DNA of 64,000 bases from Arachis hypogaea (GCF_003086295.3 NC_092038.1:101277837-101341836), one strand, 5' to 3'; positions 43,603 through 56,099 are shown, counted from the stretch's first letter. Notes: generated by a model from the letters alone, not told the origin. Translations and numbers: made by a program.

Positions 43603-45218
43603 CACCATCTCTGGCATCTATTTTGGTGAACTACTATAGACTCTCTTCTTATTTTAGCTATTTTCTGTATTTTTGCACATTTTTCTCTCTTTTGCTTTTG
43701 ACTGTATTTCTGCATTATGCACTTTTGGCTGTATAATATCTTGGATATTTTAGCTTGATTTGCACCAAAGTTTACTAATTATTTATTAAGTGGATCAATT
43801 AGTATAGTTTACCCTTTTAGCATATGATAGTTGATTAGATTGAAAAGAAAAAGGAAGTAAGCTAAAGACTTTAACAGGATCAATCCACACACCTTGTATA
43901 TATAGCATTACATGTTAGTTAAGTTAACAACATTTTATCAAGGAGGAACACTAAAACTTTAAAGCCATCCAATATATTTTACATTGAGAATAATGGAAAC
44001 TCTTAATTTCTACTTGCATGACATACATAACTGATATATGATTTATGAGCTTGAGAACACACAGCCTGTGAGTTTTGAGCTTAATTGTATGGTTACATTC
44101 AAACCATAAATTTCATTCCTGTGTATTTTGCCCTTCTTTCTATTTTTCTGATGTTCTTTACTTTGCTTTAATCTATATGTCCAATATAGCATATAGATAC
44201 ATACCAAGATAAGATTGAGGCCATTTTTTTAACTCACTTATCCCAAATAAAGCCTACCTTTTACGCCATCCTTGTTAGCCCCCTTGAGCTTTTTAATCCC
44301 CTTGTTTTATAACCACATTACTAGCCTTAAGCAGAAAAACAAAATAAAAATCCCAAGTTGAATCCTTGGTTAGCTTAAGATAGAAATTGTGTAATTGTTT
44401 AAGTGTGGGAAAACTTTATGGGAACATGGATGATAGAAACAATGGCAGAAAGTTGAAAAGAATAAAGATGTTTGGGAAGCATGCTCATGTGAAATTAAAG
44501 TAATTAAATTACCATGTGCATAAAAAAAAATCAGTATTCAAATAAAGGGGATACAAAAGAATTCCCAATTGCAAATTAAAGCAATACACATGGGACAAAA
44601 AAAATTAAAACTAATGCATGAGCATGTAACATAAAAAGTGGGAAATTTGAGTAAATAGGTAAAGAAGCTTGGCTTTACAAAGTATGTATGTTAGGTGAGA
44701 CCTTAAACTAATCAAGGATTCACTTATTAGCTCACTTAGCCTTATACATATACCCTTACCTTTACCTTGGCCCCATTACAACCTTATTTAAAAACCTCAT
44801 GATTTTTGTATGCCCATATTCTATAATTGTTGATTGGATAGATGAAGAACAAAGTTATGGAAAACAAGAATAAAAAGAAGAATAGAGTGATTAACACTAA
44901 GTGACTAGAGAGTAAACACAAAATCCAGTAAGGTTTCAATAGCTCATCACCATATATCTCTACTTCTATTATTAATTGTCTTGCAAGTTTGAAAAATATT
45001 TTATTTACCCATCTCAATTGTAAAAGTGCCTTAACATTATCTAAGGTTGGCTATACATATATGATTCCTTGAGAATGTGAATTAATTTAACTACATGTAA
45101 AGTTTTATATATAAGTGGATAATAACTAGATTTGCATGTCTCATTTAGGTAGATGCATTTAGAATAGATTGCATTGCATGAGATTCCACCACCTTACCTT
45201 AATCTTTATCTTGGATTT
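43603..45218 (+). other. 3' non-coding region of int2
   Basis: A/T-rich, no gene. Contains a third, hairpin-less PPT-like string (ttaagtgtgggaaaac near 44398), matched in int3 near 50418. Confidence 0.65.
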
Positions 45219-45255
45219 AGCATGAGGACATGCTATTGTTTAAATGTGGGGAGGT
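45219..45255 (+). promoter_or_regulatory. AGGA stem-loop and 3' PPT before LTR-b2
   Basis: Stem AGCATG/CATGCT (45219-45224, 45229-45234), loop AGGA, spacer 6, then TAAATGTGGGGAGGT (45241-45255) abutting the LTR. Confidence 0.75.
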
Positions 45256-46682
45256 TGATAAACCCATATTTTATGATATAATTTGTGCTGAATTTAAGTG
45301 TTTTATTCAATCCTTCACCCACTTATGCATGTGAAATTGCATGGTTTTACCTTCCCTTCCTTATTATGAGATGTATGTGAAAAACATGTTTTCTAGGCTT
45401 TAAAAGTATTAATTTTAATTATCTTTTATTGCCATTCGATGCCGTGATTTGTGTGTTGAGTAATTTTAGATCTTCTAAGGCAGGAATGACTTAAAGGATG
45501 AAAAGGAAACATGCAAAAATGGAAGGAAAGCATAAAATAGAGTTTTTGAAGAAACTGGCAGCGACGTGATCGCATGGGCAACGCGGCCGCATGCCAACGC
45601 GAAATGGCAATGACGCGATCGCATGATTGACGCGGACGCATGACTAACACGACCACGTAACACGGAAAACTCCAGATGACGTGACCATGTGACCCACGCA
45701 GACGCGTGACAGAGGCCACGCACCAGAAATTACAAAAAATGCTCCCAGCAATTTCTGAAGCCCTTTTTAGCCCAAATCCAAGTCCATAAAGCACGTATTA
45801 GAGGTTATAAAGTGGGGGAATACATCCATTCAAAGGGAGCTAGCCAATTAGTTACTTTTCATGATTTAGATGTAGTTTTGAGGGAGAGGTTCTCTCCTCT
45901 CTCTTAGGTTTTAGGATTAGGATTTCTCTTAAAGCTAAGGATTTAGGATTTCAACTCTTCATCAGGTTCAATATTTCTTTTACTTTATATCTCTCTTCTA
46001 CTTTGAGATACTTTAATGCTTTTATTTATGTTTGATTTATGTTGCCCAATTGGCTTATGAATATTTTCCATGTTAGATTTGACTGCTTTGAATGAATGTT
46101 ATTTGAGGTATTCCAGATATTTATGATTCTTATTTAGCTTTTTATATTATTGGCTTCAATTGATTAACTGGAAGCTGTTGAGTTATCAACTGTCCAGGAT
46201 TGATTGTTATGTCGGCTGATTAATTGGAATTCCACTAACTCTAGTCTTTCCTTAGTAGTTGCCTAGGACTTGGAAAATCTAACCAATTGGTTCACTTGAC
46301 TTTCCCTTGCTTACGCAAAGGTTAACTAAGTGGGATTAACTTCCATTCTCATAGGAGTAACTAGGATAGGACTTCCGAATTTTCATATCTTGCCATGAGT
46401 TTATTTTACAGTCATTTATTTATTTTATTTGTCATTTAATTTACTTGTTCCTCACTTTCAAAACCCCCAATTTACAAAACTCATAACCAATAATAAGAAC
46501 ACACCTCCCTGCAATTCTTTGAGAAGACGACCCGAGGTTTAAATACTTCGGTTATCAATTTATTTAGGGGTTTGTTACTTGTGACAACCAAAACGTTTGT
46601 ACGAAGGGATTTCTGTTGGTTCAGAATCTATACTTACAACGCGACTTTATAAAATTCTTTACTAGCAAAAATCCTAACGTCA
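45256..46682 (+). repeat. LTR-b2 (shared by int2 and int3)
   Basis: TGATAAACCCATATTTTATG ... ATCCTAACGTCA. GCG palindromes at about 45563-45720, TATA box TATAAAG at 45806-45812. A PPT lies on the left and a primer site on the right. It is closer to solo LTR-b1 than to the LTR-a copies. Confidence 0.88.
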
Positions 46683-46685
46683 ACA

Positions 46686-46703
46686 TGGCGCTACTGCCGG
46701 GGA
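46686..46703 (+). other. Primer-binding site of int3
   Basis: TGGCGCTACTGCCGGGGA, two bases off the consensus. Confidence 0.7.
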
Positions 46704-46798
46704 ATTGCAAACGTGTGCCTTATTATTGGTTATTGTAAATATTTTTCTTTTACTTGTTTATTTGTTCCTTCTCTTCCCTCTTATTTCTGATAGCTACT

Positions 46799-48360
46799 AT
46801 GAATTCTCACCCCTCTCACTTTGAGTTTGGTTCTAATTTTGTTGCAAGGAATGGAAGATATAACAGGACTATGCATCAAGGTCTAAGCAATCAAAGATGG
46901 ATGGAGCCACAAAGATCTGATCACCCCTTTAGGCAACAACACCCTCCTAGATATAATGGACAGAGACCATTCTACAATGCATACCAACTGATAGATATGG
47001 TGGACCGCCTTGTCGCTACCAACAAGCCCTACCATGTGCTCAGAGACCATCCTTTCAACACAACCTCAATCCACCATACTCACAAGCTCTTTTTCACCAT
47101 TCGCCACCAAATGATCCTTATCCACCCCAATGCCAATCCAACTATTCCCAAGAACCACCACACACCTATGCACCATGTCCATATCCATCAAGTCAAGAAT
47201 CACAGGTTCACCTCGAAGAATCAGTAAAACAATTTAATGCAACCCTTCATCAACTGGAGCAAGCAATAAATCAATTATCTTCCAGACATTCAAGCACTCA
47301 ACAGACTCCCATGGCTTCATGTGGAGAATCTAATGAAGAACGTAGTGTGAAGAAGCCACTAGAAACTCCAGTGGACAGCATAGAGCATAACTTCGTACTA
47401 GAACAAGTAGAGGACGCTGTCATTGTAGAAGAAGAAGAGTTGGTTGAAGATTTAGGAGATGTCAAACCGCCACCTGAATCTAGAGTTGTGGAGAATTCTG
47501 TCAAGAACGCTACAATTGATGCTAAGGAGGATAGTGCACAACCCCCAAAGCAGGTATCTTATGGAGAACTAGACGGAATTACCCAAGACATATGTTTCCT
47601 TGATGATGATCACAAGCCAAGTTCTCTTAGTAACGAACTTGCATCCCCAAGTGAATTCTTTGAGATGGAAAAATCTTCCCCAAGTAAATATGAAGATGAT
47701 GCTGAGGTCGACTTCTCTCAACCTCCTATTTATGACTCAAGTGATGAGGAAGATATCAATGACTTTGATCAAGACATGGTTGAAGTTGAAGAAAGTTGCA
47801 AAGAAGTGGAGGAATTCACAGAAGACCACAAGGGAGTAGAGCTTGCAGAGCCATTAGAAACACCTATCCCAAGGCCATTACCACCCAACACAGACTTCAA
47901 GTGGGTAAAATCCTTAGCTTTTATCTTTACTTTTTCACTTAAATATGGTTTACTTGAAACAGATGGCCAGCTTAGAGCTCTTTGCGGCTTTAAGAGAAAA
48001 AGGGGAATGACTCGCACTCAGCACTGGTATGCAAGATCCAATGAGGTTTCGCACTTCAATTTGAGGTGCAAGGATTGGTGTCAAGCTCAATTGAAAGGAT
48101 CTCGGAAGCTGTTTGGTCACTACAGTGAGAATTCAGATCACTTATCACCCGGTTGGAAAAATGCAGATCAAGACAAAGACAGGTGTAAAAGTAGAATTTG
48201 GGATCTTGGAATCTATTCTACCATTCAACACTCCGGGAGCCTGCAAGCCTGTTTGAACTCACCTAAGGGCTTTACGTACCTTGTTTGGGACCCCGGAGGA
48301 TGCTGGCATTCCAAACACTGGTGGAGATTCCTGGATCAGTACAAGCACAAGCCACCATAA
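46799..48360 (+). pseudogene. ORF1 of int3, unknown protein of a pol-less element
   Basis: Starts MNSHPSHFEFGSNFVARNGR. The first part is open to 47227, but one G is missing near 46988 compared with int2, so the proper frame is lost and regained from 47311. The main body (47311-48360) is intact: EEERSVKKPLETPVDS, acidic centre (KYEDDAEVDFSQPP, SSDEEDINDFDQDMVEVEE), PIPRPLPPNTDFKWVKSLAF, GLLETDGQLRALCGF, and a Trp-rich end (SRIWDLGIY, TYLVWDPGGCWHSKHWW, RFLDQYKHKPP). It is homologous throughout to int2 ORF1. With only one frameshift it is the best-kept of the pair. No known domain was recognised. Confidence 0.72.
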
Positions 48361-48410
48361 CAAAGAGCTCACCAGAATGTCCAACTTAAGGACTTCAACT
48401 AAAAGTGCTA

Positions 48411-48428
48411 GGTGGGAGACAACCCACC
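48411..48428 (+). promoter_or_regulatory. GGTGGG-AGACAA-CCCACC stem-loop after int3 ORF1
   Basis: Third exact copy of this hairpin, about 50 nt after the ORF1 stop. Confidence 0.6.
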
Positions 48429-48567
48429 ATGCTATTATCGTTCCTTTTGCAGTTTAATTCTAGTCTATTTTGATTGTTTTTGAGTTTTGATTGAACCTGG
48501 AATCATGCATACTTGCATAGCATTCATATTAAGCATTGCATTATGCATACTGCATAAAAAAAACATG

Positions 48568-49066
48568 CACGCGACACGTAAGCGTTGTTGACGCGTCCGC
48601 GTCACAAGTGCATTGGGAAGAAAATAACATGAACAGAGAGTCACGCGAAAGCGTGGCTGGAGGCGTTCGCATCATTAGTGAAATAACCTCCCCACGCGTC
48701 CGCGTCACCCACGCGACCGTGTGGCCCTGTAAATCGACGTATAAGGGTGTATGGCCGAAAGTTGAGCTGGAATTGGGTTGGACTCATGCTAGCAACACAA
48801 GCCCTACCACGCGAATGTGTGCCCTACGTGTCCGCGTCATTTTTCAAAATAGGCCATCCACGCGATCGCGTCAACCACGCGACTGCGTCACCCAAAAATT
48901 TGGCAATATGAGTTTCAAACAGAGAGTTGTGCGGCCGCGAGGCTGTCCTCGCACTAATGGCACAAATCGATCCATGCGACCGCGTGGATGATGCGTCCGC
49001 ATCATTTCATAGAAGCGTTATCCGCACGAACGCATCGCTCACGCGTCCGCGTCACAAGTGCCGCAC
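48568..49066 (+). repeat. GCG-type palindrome array (int3)
   Basis: Units such as GACGCGTCCGCGTC, CACGCGACCGTG and CACGCGATCGCGTC, with irregular spacing. Several CpG sites have turned into TpG or CpA. Confidence 0.8.
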
Positions 49067-49713
49067 AACTTATCCAGATCAGCCAAATGTCTTATCTTTT
49101 CTTCCCCAAATCTAAATCTTTTCCCTCCCTTCTTATTTCTTTCTTCCTTCCTTTCTTTTTCTTTCCTCTTTCTTTTAATTGGTGTTAGAAATTTATTTGG
49201 GTCCTTATTTTGCTTGTGGATTGTTAAAATATTGCTTGACAATTATATATTATTTTTTTTAAGGATGCTTGCATGTTCAATTTCATATTTTCTATACCTT
49301 ATTTACCATGCATGCTATGTGTTTGTGAAAAAGCCCGTAGGACATCATGCACTTTTCTACATTATTCTATTCTACTATCCAATGCTTGCTTTTTACAAAT
49401 TCCCTTTACTATTTTATTAATTAAATATAATTGTTAATACAAACGTTATTGTTAGTTTCTCACGACTAATAATACATTAAGGCTTTTGATGCTTAATCTA
49501 TGCTACTCATGCCCTTGCGGGCATGCTAATAAACATCTTGCATCCAATACTCCCCATGCATTGCTATATTTTCATTGATGAACTGATCACATAGAATCGC
49601 GACCATGTCTTTCATTTACTATTTTCCTTACTTGGCATAATTATCACTCGTACTGCCCTCCTCTTTGCTCTATCCCTTTGACTTCATGTCCCTTTCCTTC
49701 TCCCTTTTTCAGG
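49067..49713 (+). other. Pyrimidine- and T-rich region of int3
   Basis: Similar to 24656-25200 of B1. No gene. Ends in ctccctttttcag, a good splice-acceptor context, directly before the ORF2 remnant. Confidence 0.6.
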
Positions 49714-49837
49714 CTGGCCACCAGGAAGAGTAAAGAGAAATACTCTACAACGAGCACCGGCTGAGGAACCACAACCCCCGCCACCTGCACATCTTTGCAT
49801 GCACCAAGGACGGTGCAATCTTTAAGTGTGGGGAGGT
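49714..49837 (+). pseudogene. ORF2 remnant of int3 and internal stem-loop/PPT
   Basis: Only the first 15 or so codons (ATRKSKEKYSTTSTG, with the initiator ATG changed to CTG) and the extreme 3' end survive. About 0.9 kb or more of ORF2 is deleted relative to B1 and int2. The stem-loop TGCACC/GGTGCA around AGGA (49800-49817, closing pair mismatched) and the PPT copy TAAGTGTGGGGAGGT (49823-49837) are retained despite this deletion. Confidence 0.65.
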
Positions 49838-51208
49838 CGATACCGATCTTTACGGGTAAGTTAGTCCCTTCTCAACACCAATTTTTGTTTTTCACTTTTG
49901 CATTTGCATATTTGATTGCATATTTTCTTGATTTTGTGCATATTTTACCACTTGGTTGAAGTAATATTTTCCTTTCCAAGAAAATTTTTTATAGTATTTC
50001 ACTAATTTAAATTAAAAACTTTTTGAAAAACTCGCATGAAGAAATATTGTTCTGGAACATAGTTTAGAGCTCGAACACACAAAACCAGTGAGATTTTGAG
50101 CCTATTTGATTGGTTGCATTCTATCAACCAATATTTTATTTTTGGCGTGTGCTCTTCTCTCTAAAATTGTGATCTTTGTTTTGCTTAATTCTATATTTCC
50201 ATTATTTGATGTATGCATGCACTTATATGATTGAGGCCTTGTTTCACTGAGCCTACATACCCATATGGCCTTACCTTTTATTATCCTTTGCAAACCTATG
50301 TTGAGCTTATTTTACCCCTTGTTCTTTACTTTAGCTCATCACTAACTCTAAGAGGAAAACAATAATGTCCTTCATTTGAATCCTTGATTAGCTTAGACTA
50401 GTGAGAATGCTCATGAATTAAGTGTGGGAAAAAGTGGGTTTGGAAACATTTGGTTTCGGAATTGAGTATGTTAGACTTTGTGTGAAAATGTGAAAAATGT
50501 TGAGAACATATTTATGCATTCAATACCTTAACCGTATGCATTGAGAAAAACAAAAAAAAATCAATAAATAAATAAGGGGACAAAATTACCCCAATGTTGA
50601 GTTAAGAATCCAAAGATCAATGCATGTATGATAAAATTAAAATAAAAAGTTGATACATGAGTATGGAATGTGAAAGAGAATTTTGGGCAGCTAGGTACGA
50701 ACTCCAAGGTTATATAAAATATATATAGGATATGTTAAAGCTTGAGTTAATTAAAGATTCAATTTATAAGCTCACTTAACCATATATGTATCCTTACCTT
50801 TACCTTGGCCCCATTACAACCTTGAAAAGACCTCATGATGCTGCATCGGTATATTAAATGTTGTTGATTGATTAGGAAAAGAACAAAAAATTTAGGGAGC
50901 ATGATTAGAGAAGGATAGAGTGATTACCCTATACACTGGAGAGATTAGAATATACATACATCATCAGTGAGGGTTCAATGCTTAAAATTCTATGTTCCCT
51001 GCTTTCATGAGCTACCTTCTTGCATTTTTATCCGTTCTTACTGTATGAGAATTTAATTAGTGGAGCTTGATTTGTAATTGTTTTGAAGAGCTTATTTATT
51101 CTTGATCAAGTGGACGAGAACCATATAGTTGCATTCACATATATAGGTTGCATTGCATTACATGAGTTTTTACATGTTCCAACTCATTTATTCTATCTCC
51201 TTTAACTA
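49838..51208 (+). other. 3' non-coding region of int3
   Basis: A/T-rich, no gene. The left part is int3-specific. From about 50560 it switches to sequence almost identical to B1 26930-27580, marking a recombination junction. Confidence 0.7.
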
Positions 51209-51245
51209 AGCATGAGGACATGCTAATGTTTAAGTGTGGGGAGGT
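51209..51245 (+). promoter_or_regulatory. AGGA stem-loop and 3' PPT before LTR-a3
   Basis: AGCATG/CATGCT stem, AGGA loop, 6-nt spacer, then TAAGTGTGGGGAGGT (51231-51245). Confidence 0.75.
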
Positions 51246-52674
51246 TGATAAACCACTATTTTATGGTTTATAATATGTTTAATTGTGTGGTTTTATCATG
51301 ATCTTTACCCACTTATTCATATAATTAGCATGCATGTATAGTTCCTTCCTAAAATTATTACATGATTGAAAACTTACTTCCTAGAGACTTTGAATTAGGT
51401 ATTTTAATTCTCCTTTATCCCATTCGATGTCGTGATCTGTGTGTTAAGTGTTTCAGGCTTTATAGGACATGAATGAATTGGAGATTGAAAAGGAAGTTTC
51501 CAAAAATGGAAGGAATACAAGAAACTAAGGAGATGACCAGCGAGAAGTGACGCGGCCGCATGGCTCACGCGACCACGCGGATTGGAAAAGCAAAAGCAAC
51601 GTGGAGGCATGGACGACGCGCCCACATGGAAAAGCAAAACACCGAATGACGCGTCCGCGTGAATGACGCGGCCGCGTGACGTGCGCGATCTGTAGAATTT
51701 CAGAAGTCGCTGGCAGAGTTTCTGGGCCAGATTTCAACCCAATTTTCGGCCCGAAATCATAGATTAGAGCCAGGGAACATGCAAAAATGAGGGACACAAT
51801 TCAGTCTGCATAATTTTTAGTTTTAGATCTGGATTTACTCCTCCCCTAGGTTTTTCACTCACTTGAGCATTCATAATTAGAATTGGAAGATTTTAGCTTT
51901 AGCTTTTGAGAAGAGTCTACCTCCGGTACTAGTCATCTTATTTTGTTATTTATTTTTTATATTTATTCTTCCATATTCTTAATCCCTCTAGAGTTGATAG
52001 TGGATTATTTCTACAAGTTATTAATATAGACTATTTTTATTTTCAATTAATCCTTTTATTATTATTTATCATGTCTTCTTTTATTTTCACCATTAATTCT
52101 GTGAAATTTATAATTATGATGAGTGAGTAGTTCCATGACTTGATTGGGGGATGATTGAAAGGAACGCTTGAGTTGAATTACTCAAGAGAGAAACTATAAT
52201 TGGATTTATTATTGAATCACCCTCTAATCATTAACTCTAGTCCTTCCCAAGGGAGAGGATTAGGACTTATGACTAGAAACAGATTTCCAACTTGCTTGAC
52301 TTTCCTTTACCTAGTAAGGGTTAACTAAGCAGAGCGACTTCCAATTATTAATTAATCTTGAGAGTATTTCAACAAGAATAGGGCTTCCAACTAATCTACC
52401 CCCAGTCAAGGATTTTATTTAAAATTAGCTAAATTCTCTAGATTAATTCCCTACTTATCAACTAAACCATTTTTGAAAACGCCCGATTGATAAAATAGCA
52501 TATCTCCTTGCAACTTGTTAGGAGACGACCTGGGATTCATACTCCCAGTATTTTAATTTTCAATATTGTGACAACCCCTTTTAAATTGATAAGCAGATTT
52601 TCGGCTGGTTAAGGACTGTACTTGCAACGTGTCCCTATTAATAAATTCTTAACTCGCCAATTTCCGCCACGTCG
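51246..52674 (+). repeat. LTR-a3, 3' LTR of the composite
   Basis: Starts TGATAAACCACTATTTTATG. It ends ...GCCACGTCG, with the terminal CA changed to CG, and is followed by TSD gtgtt. It lacks one palindrome cassette of about 48 bp that a1 and a2 keep near 9880-9930 and 27940-27990. Confidence 0.9.
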
Positions 52675-52679
52675 GTGTT

Positions 52680-54409
52680 CTTGTCCTTATTCCTTCTCAT
52701 ATGAAAAAGAAGGAAACAGAAAATAATAATAGGAATCTTCTTTACCACAGTAGAGAGATTCCTTTATGTTAGTAGAAGAAGAAAAGAATAGAAGAAGGAA
52801 AAGGTAAGAATCCAAACACAAGGGTGAAGATAGGTTCAAATTCTTGAGATGAAAAGAAGTGTTAGTAAATAAATAAATAAATAGAAGAAGGTGAGAGAGG
52901 GAGGAATTCGAAAATAAATTTTGAAAAAGGGTTAGTGATTTTCGAAAATTAAGAAAAGAATTAAAATTAAAATTAAAATTTGAAACAATTAATTGATTAA
53001 AAGAATTTTGAAAAAGAGGGAGATGATTTTCGAAAATTAGAGAGAGGAAAGTAGTTAGGTGATTTTGAAAAAGATAAGAATTAGTAAAACAAACAAAAAG
53101 TCAATTAGTTAGTTGAAAAAGATTTGAAATTCAATTTTGAAAAGATAAGAAGTTAGAAAAGATTTTTCAAATCAATTTTGAAAAAGACATGATTTGAAAA
53201 ATATATTTTGAAAAGATATGATTGAAAAAGATATTTTGGAAAAGATTTGATTTTTAAAATTAAAACTGATTTCTTGACTAACAAGAAACTAAAAGATATG
53301 ACTCTAGAATTTAAAGATTGAACCTTTCTTAACAAGAAAGTAACAAACTTCAAATTTTTGAATCAATCACATTAATTGTTAGTAAAGTTTTCGAAATTTT
53401 GAAATAAAGATAAGAAAAAGATTTTGAAAATAAATTTTAAAAATTTTCGAAAATAATAAAAAATGAAAAAGATTTGATTTTTTTTTTTTGAAAATGATTT
53501 TGAAAAGATAGGATTTTTAAAATTGAAAATTTGACTTGACTTATAAGAAATAGCTAAGTTTTAAAAATTTTTTACTAAGTCAACTCAAATTTTCAAAATT
53601 TATGAGCAAAATAAGGAAAAGATATTTTTTATTTTTGAATTTTTAATGAGGAGAGAGAAAAACACAAAAATGACTCACAACATGAAAATTATGAATCAAA
53701 ACTCATGATGCATGCAAGAATACTATGAATGTCAAGATGAACACCAAGAACACTTTGAAGATCATGATGAACATCAAGAACTTATTTTTGAAAAATTTTT
53801 TAGAAAAAGAAAAATATGTAAGACACCAAACTTAGAAATCTTTAATTCTTAGACACTATGAATGCAAGAATGCACATGAAAAACAACAAAAGACACAAAA
53901 CAAGAAAATATGAAGATCAAACAAGAAGACTTACCAAGAACAACTTGAAGATCATGAAGAACACATGCATGAATTTTCGAAAAATGCAAAGGTTTTTAAA
54001 ACATGCAATTCACACCAAACTTAAAAATTGACTCTAAACTCAAACAAGAGACACAAAATATTTTTTATTTTTATGATTTTATAAATTTTTTGGATTTTAT
54101 TTTATATTTTTCGAAAACATATTTTGGAAAAAGGAAGTAATGAATCCAAAGTCCTCAATCAGAATTTCAGGAATCATGTAATGTTAGTCTAAAGCTCCGG
54201 TCCAGGAATTAGACATGGCTTTACAACCAACCAGGCTTCAAAATGTTATATGAAACTCTAGAATTCATTCTTAAAAACTCTGAAAATTTTCGAAAATAGG
54301 TGATAAATTTTTGAAAGATTTTTGAAAAATTTTTTTCGAAAATAAAACAAAAAGAAAATTACCTAATCTAAGCAACAAGATGAACCGTCAGTTGTCCAAA
54401 CTCGAACAA
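52680..54409 (-). other. Start of A2 gag (52680-52700) and its A-rich leader
   Basis: Minus strand. The likely gag start codon is at 52700-52698 (MRRNKDKN, continuing at 9550 after the composite). The rest is an untranslated leader rich in gaaaaagat units, with no credible gene. It matches the texture of the A0 leader at 1518-2769. Confidence 0.75.
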
Positions 54410-54427
54410 TCCCCGGCAACAGCGCCA
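54410..54427 (-). other. Primer-binding site of A2
   Basis: Minus strand TGGCGCTGTTGCCGGGGA, nine bases inside the LTR end. Confidence 0.8.
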
Positions 54428-54436
54428 AAAACTTGG

Positions 54437-56099
54437 TGCACGAAATTGTGATCTCTAATAATGACGCTCAACTTGGTATGCGCGTTTATAACTCAGCACT
54501 TTCTTCACAACTTCGCACAACTAACTAGCAAGTGCACTGGGTCATCCAAGTAATAAACCTTACGTGACTAAGAGTCGATCCCACGGAGATTGTTGGTATG
54601 AAGCAAGCTATGGTCATCTTGTAAATCTCAGTTAGGCGGATAATAAATGGTTATGGAGTTTTCGAATAATAATAATAAATAAATAGAAAATAAAGATAGA
54701 AATACTTATGTAACTCATTGGTAAGAATTTCAAATAAGTATATGGAGATGTTTTGTCCCTGTTGGATCTCTGCTTTCCTACTGCCTTTCTTCAATCCTTC
54801 TTACTCCTTTCCATGGCAAGCTGTATGTAGGGCATCACCGTTGTCAATGGCTACATCCCATCCTCTTAGTGAAAATGGTCCAAATGCTTTTGTCACAGCA
54901 CGGCTAATCATCTGTGGGTTCTAGATCATGCCGGAATAGAATCCATTGATTCTTTTGCGTTTGTCATCACGCCCAACAATCGCGAGTTTGAAGCTCGTCA
55001 CAGTCATTCAATCCCTGAATCCTACTCGGAATACCACAGACAAGGTTTAGACTTTCCGGATTCTCATGAATGCTGCCATCAATTCTAGCTTATACCACGA
55101 AGATTCTGATTAAGGAATCCAAGAGATATGCGTTCGGTCTAAGGTAGAACGGAAGTGGTTGTCAGTCACGCGTTCATAGGTGAGAATGATGATGAGTGTC
55201 ACGGATCATCACATTCGTCATGGTGAAGTGCAACGAATACCTTAGAACAGGAATAAACTGAATTGAATAGAAAATAGTAGTAATTGCATTAAAACTCGAG
55301 GTACAACAGAGCTCCACACCCTTAATCTATGGTGTGTAGAAACTCCACCGTTGAAAATACATAAGTGATGAAGGTCCAGGCATGGCCGAATGGCCAGCCC
55401 CCATGAATGATCAAAAGACCAAATGGTCAAGAGACTATATCGTCAAAAGATCGAATGGTCAAAAGACGTCTAATACAATAGTAAAATGTCCTATTTATAC
55501 TAGACTAGCTACTAGGGTTTACAGAAATAAGTAATTGATGCAGAAATTCACTTCCAGAGCCCACTTGGTGTGTGCTTGGGCTGAGCTTGAGCTTTACACA
55601 TGCAGAGGTTTCTTTTGGAGTTAAACGCCAAGTTGTAACGTGTTTTTGGCATTTAACTCTGGTTTGTGACGTGTTTCTGGCGTTTGACTCCAGAATGCAG
55701 CATGGAACTGGCGTTGAGCGCCAGTTTATGTCATGTAATCTCAAATAAAGTATGGACTATTATATATTTCTGGAAAGCTCTGGATGTCTACTTTCCAACA
55801 CCATTGAGAGCGCGCCATTTAGAGTTCTGTAGCTCCAGAAAATCCATTTCGAGTGCAGGAAGGTCAGAATCCAACAGCATCAGCAGTCCTTTGTTAGCCT
55901 TTTATCAGAGTTTTGCTCAGGTCCCTCAATTCCAGCTAGAAAATACCTGAAATCACAAAAAAAACACACAAACTCTTAGTAAAGTCTAGAAATGTGAATT
56001 TAGCATAAAAACTAAAGATAACATCCCTAAAAGTAGCTAGATCCTACTAAAATTTACCTAAAAATAATGTCAAAAAGCGTATAAGTTATCCCCTCATCA
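54437..56099 (-). repeat. 5' LTR of A2 (LTR-c family, 1663 bp)
   Basis: On the minus strand TGATGAGGGGATAACTTATA ... CACAATTTCGTGCA. Palindromes at about 55616-55727. TATA box TATAAATAG at 55491-55499 (minus). A short GGTCAAAAGA-type repeat lies near 55405-55470. Same family as the C2 LTRs, with clear subfamily divergence. Confidence 0.9.

Larger units (their letters stand above)
9551..52679 (+). mobile_element. 43-kb composite LTR-retrotransposon insertion, TSD gtgtt
   Basis: gtgtt at 9551-9555 and 52675-52679 flanks LTR-a1 on the left and LTR-a3 on the right. The A2 gag frame is restored when the segment and one repeat are removed. Inside lie four LTRs in the same orientation: a1 9556-11032, a2 27618-29072, b2 45256-46682 and a3 51246-52674. 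They separate three internal regions: B1 with gag-pol, then int2 and int3 without pol. The last 0.7 kb before a3 (about 50560-51245) is nearly identical to the last 0.7 kb before a2 (about 26930-27617). This indicates that the a2-int2-b2-int3 block arose by unequal recombination within or between related elements. Confidence 0.85.
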
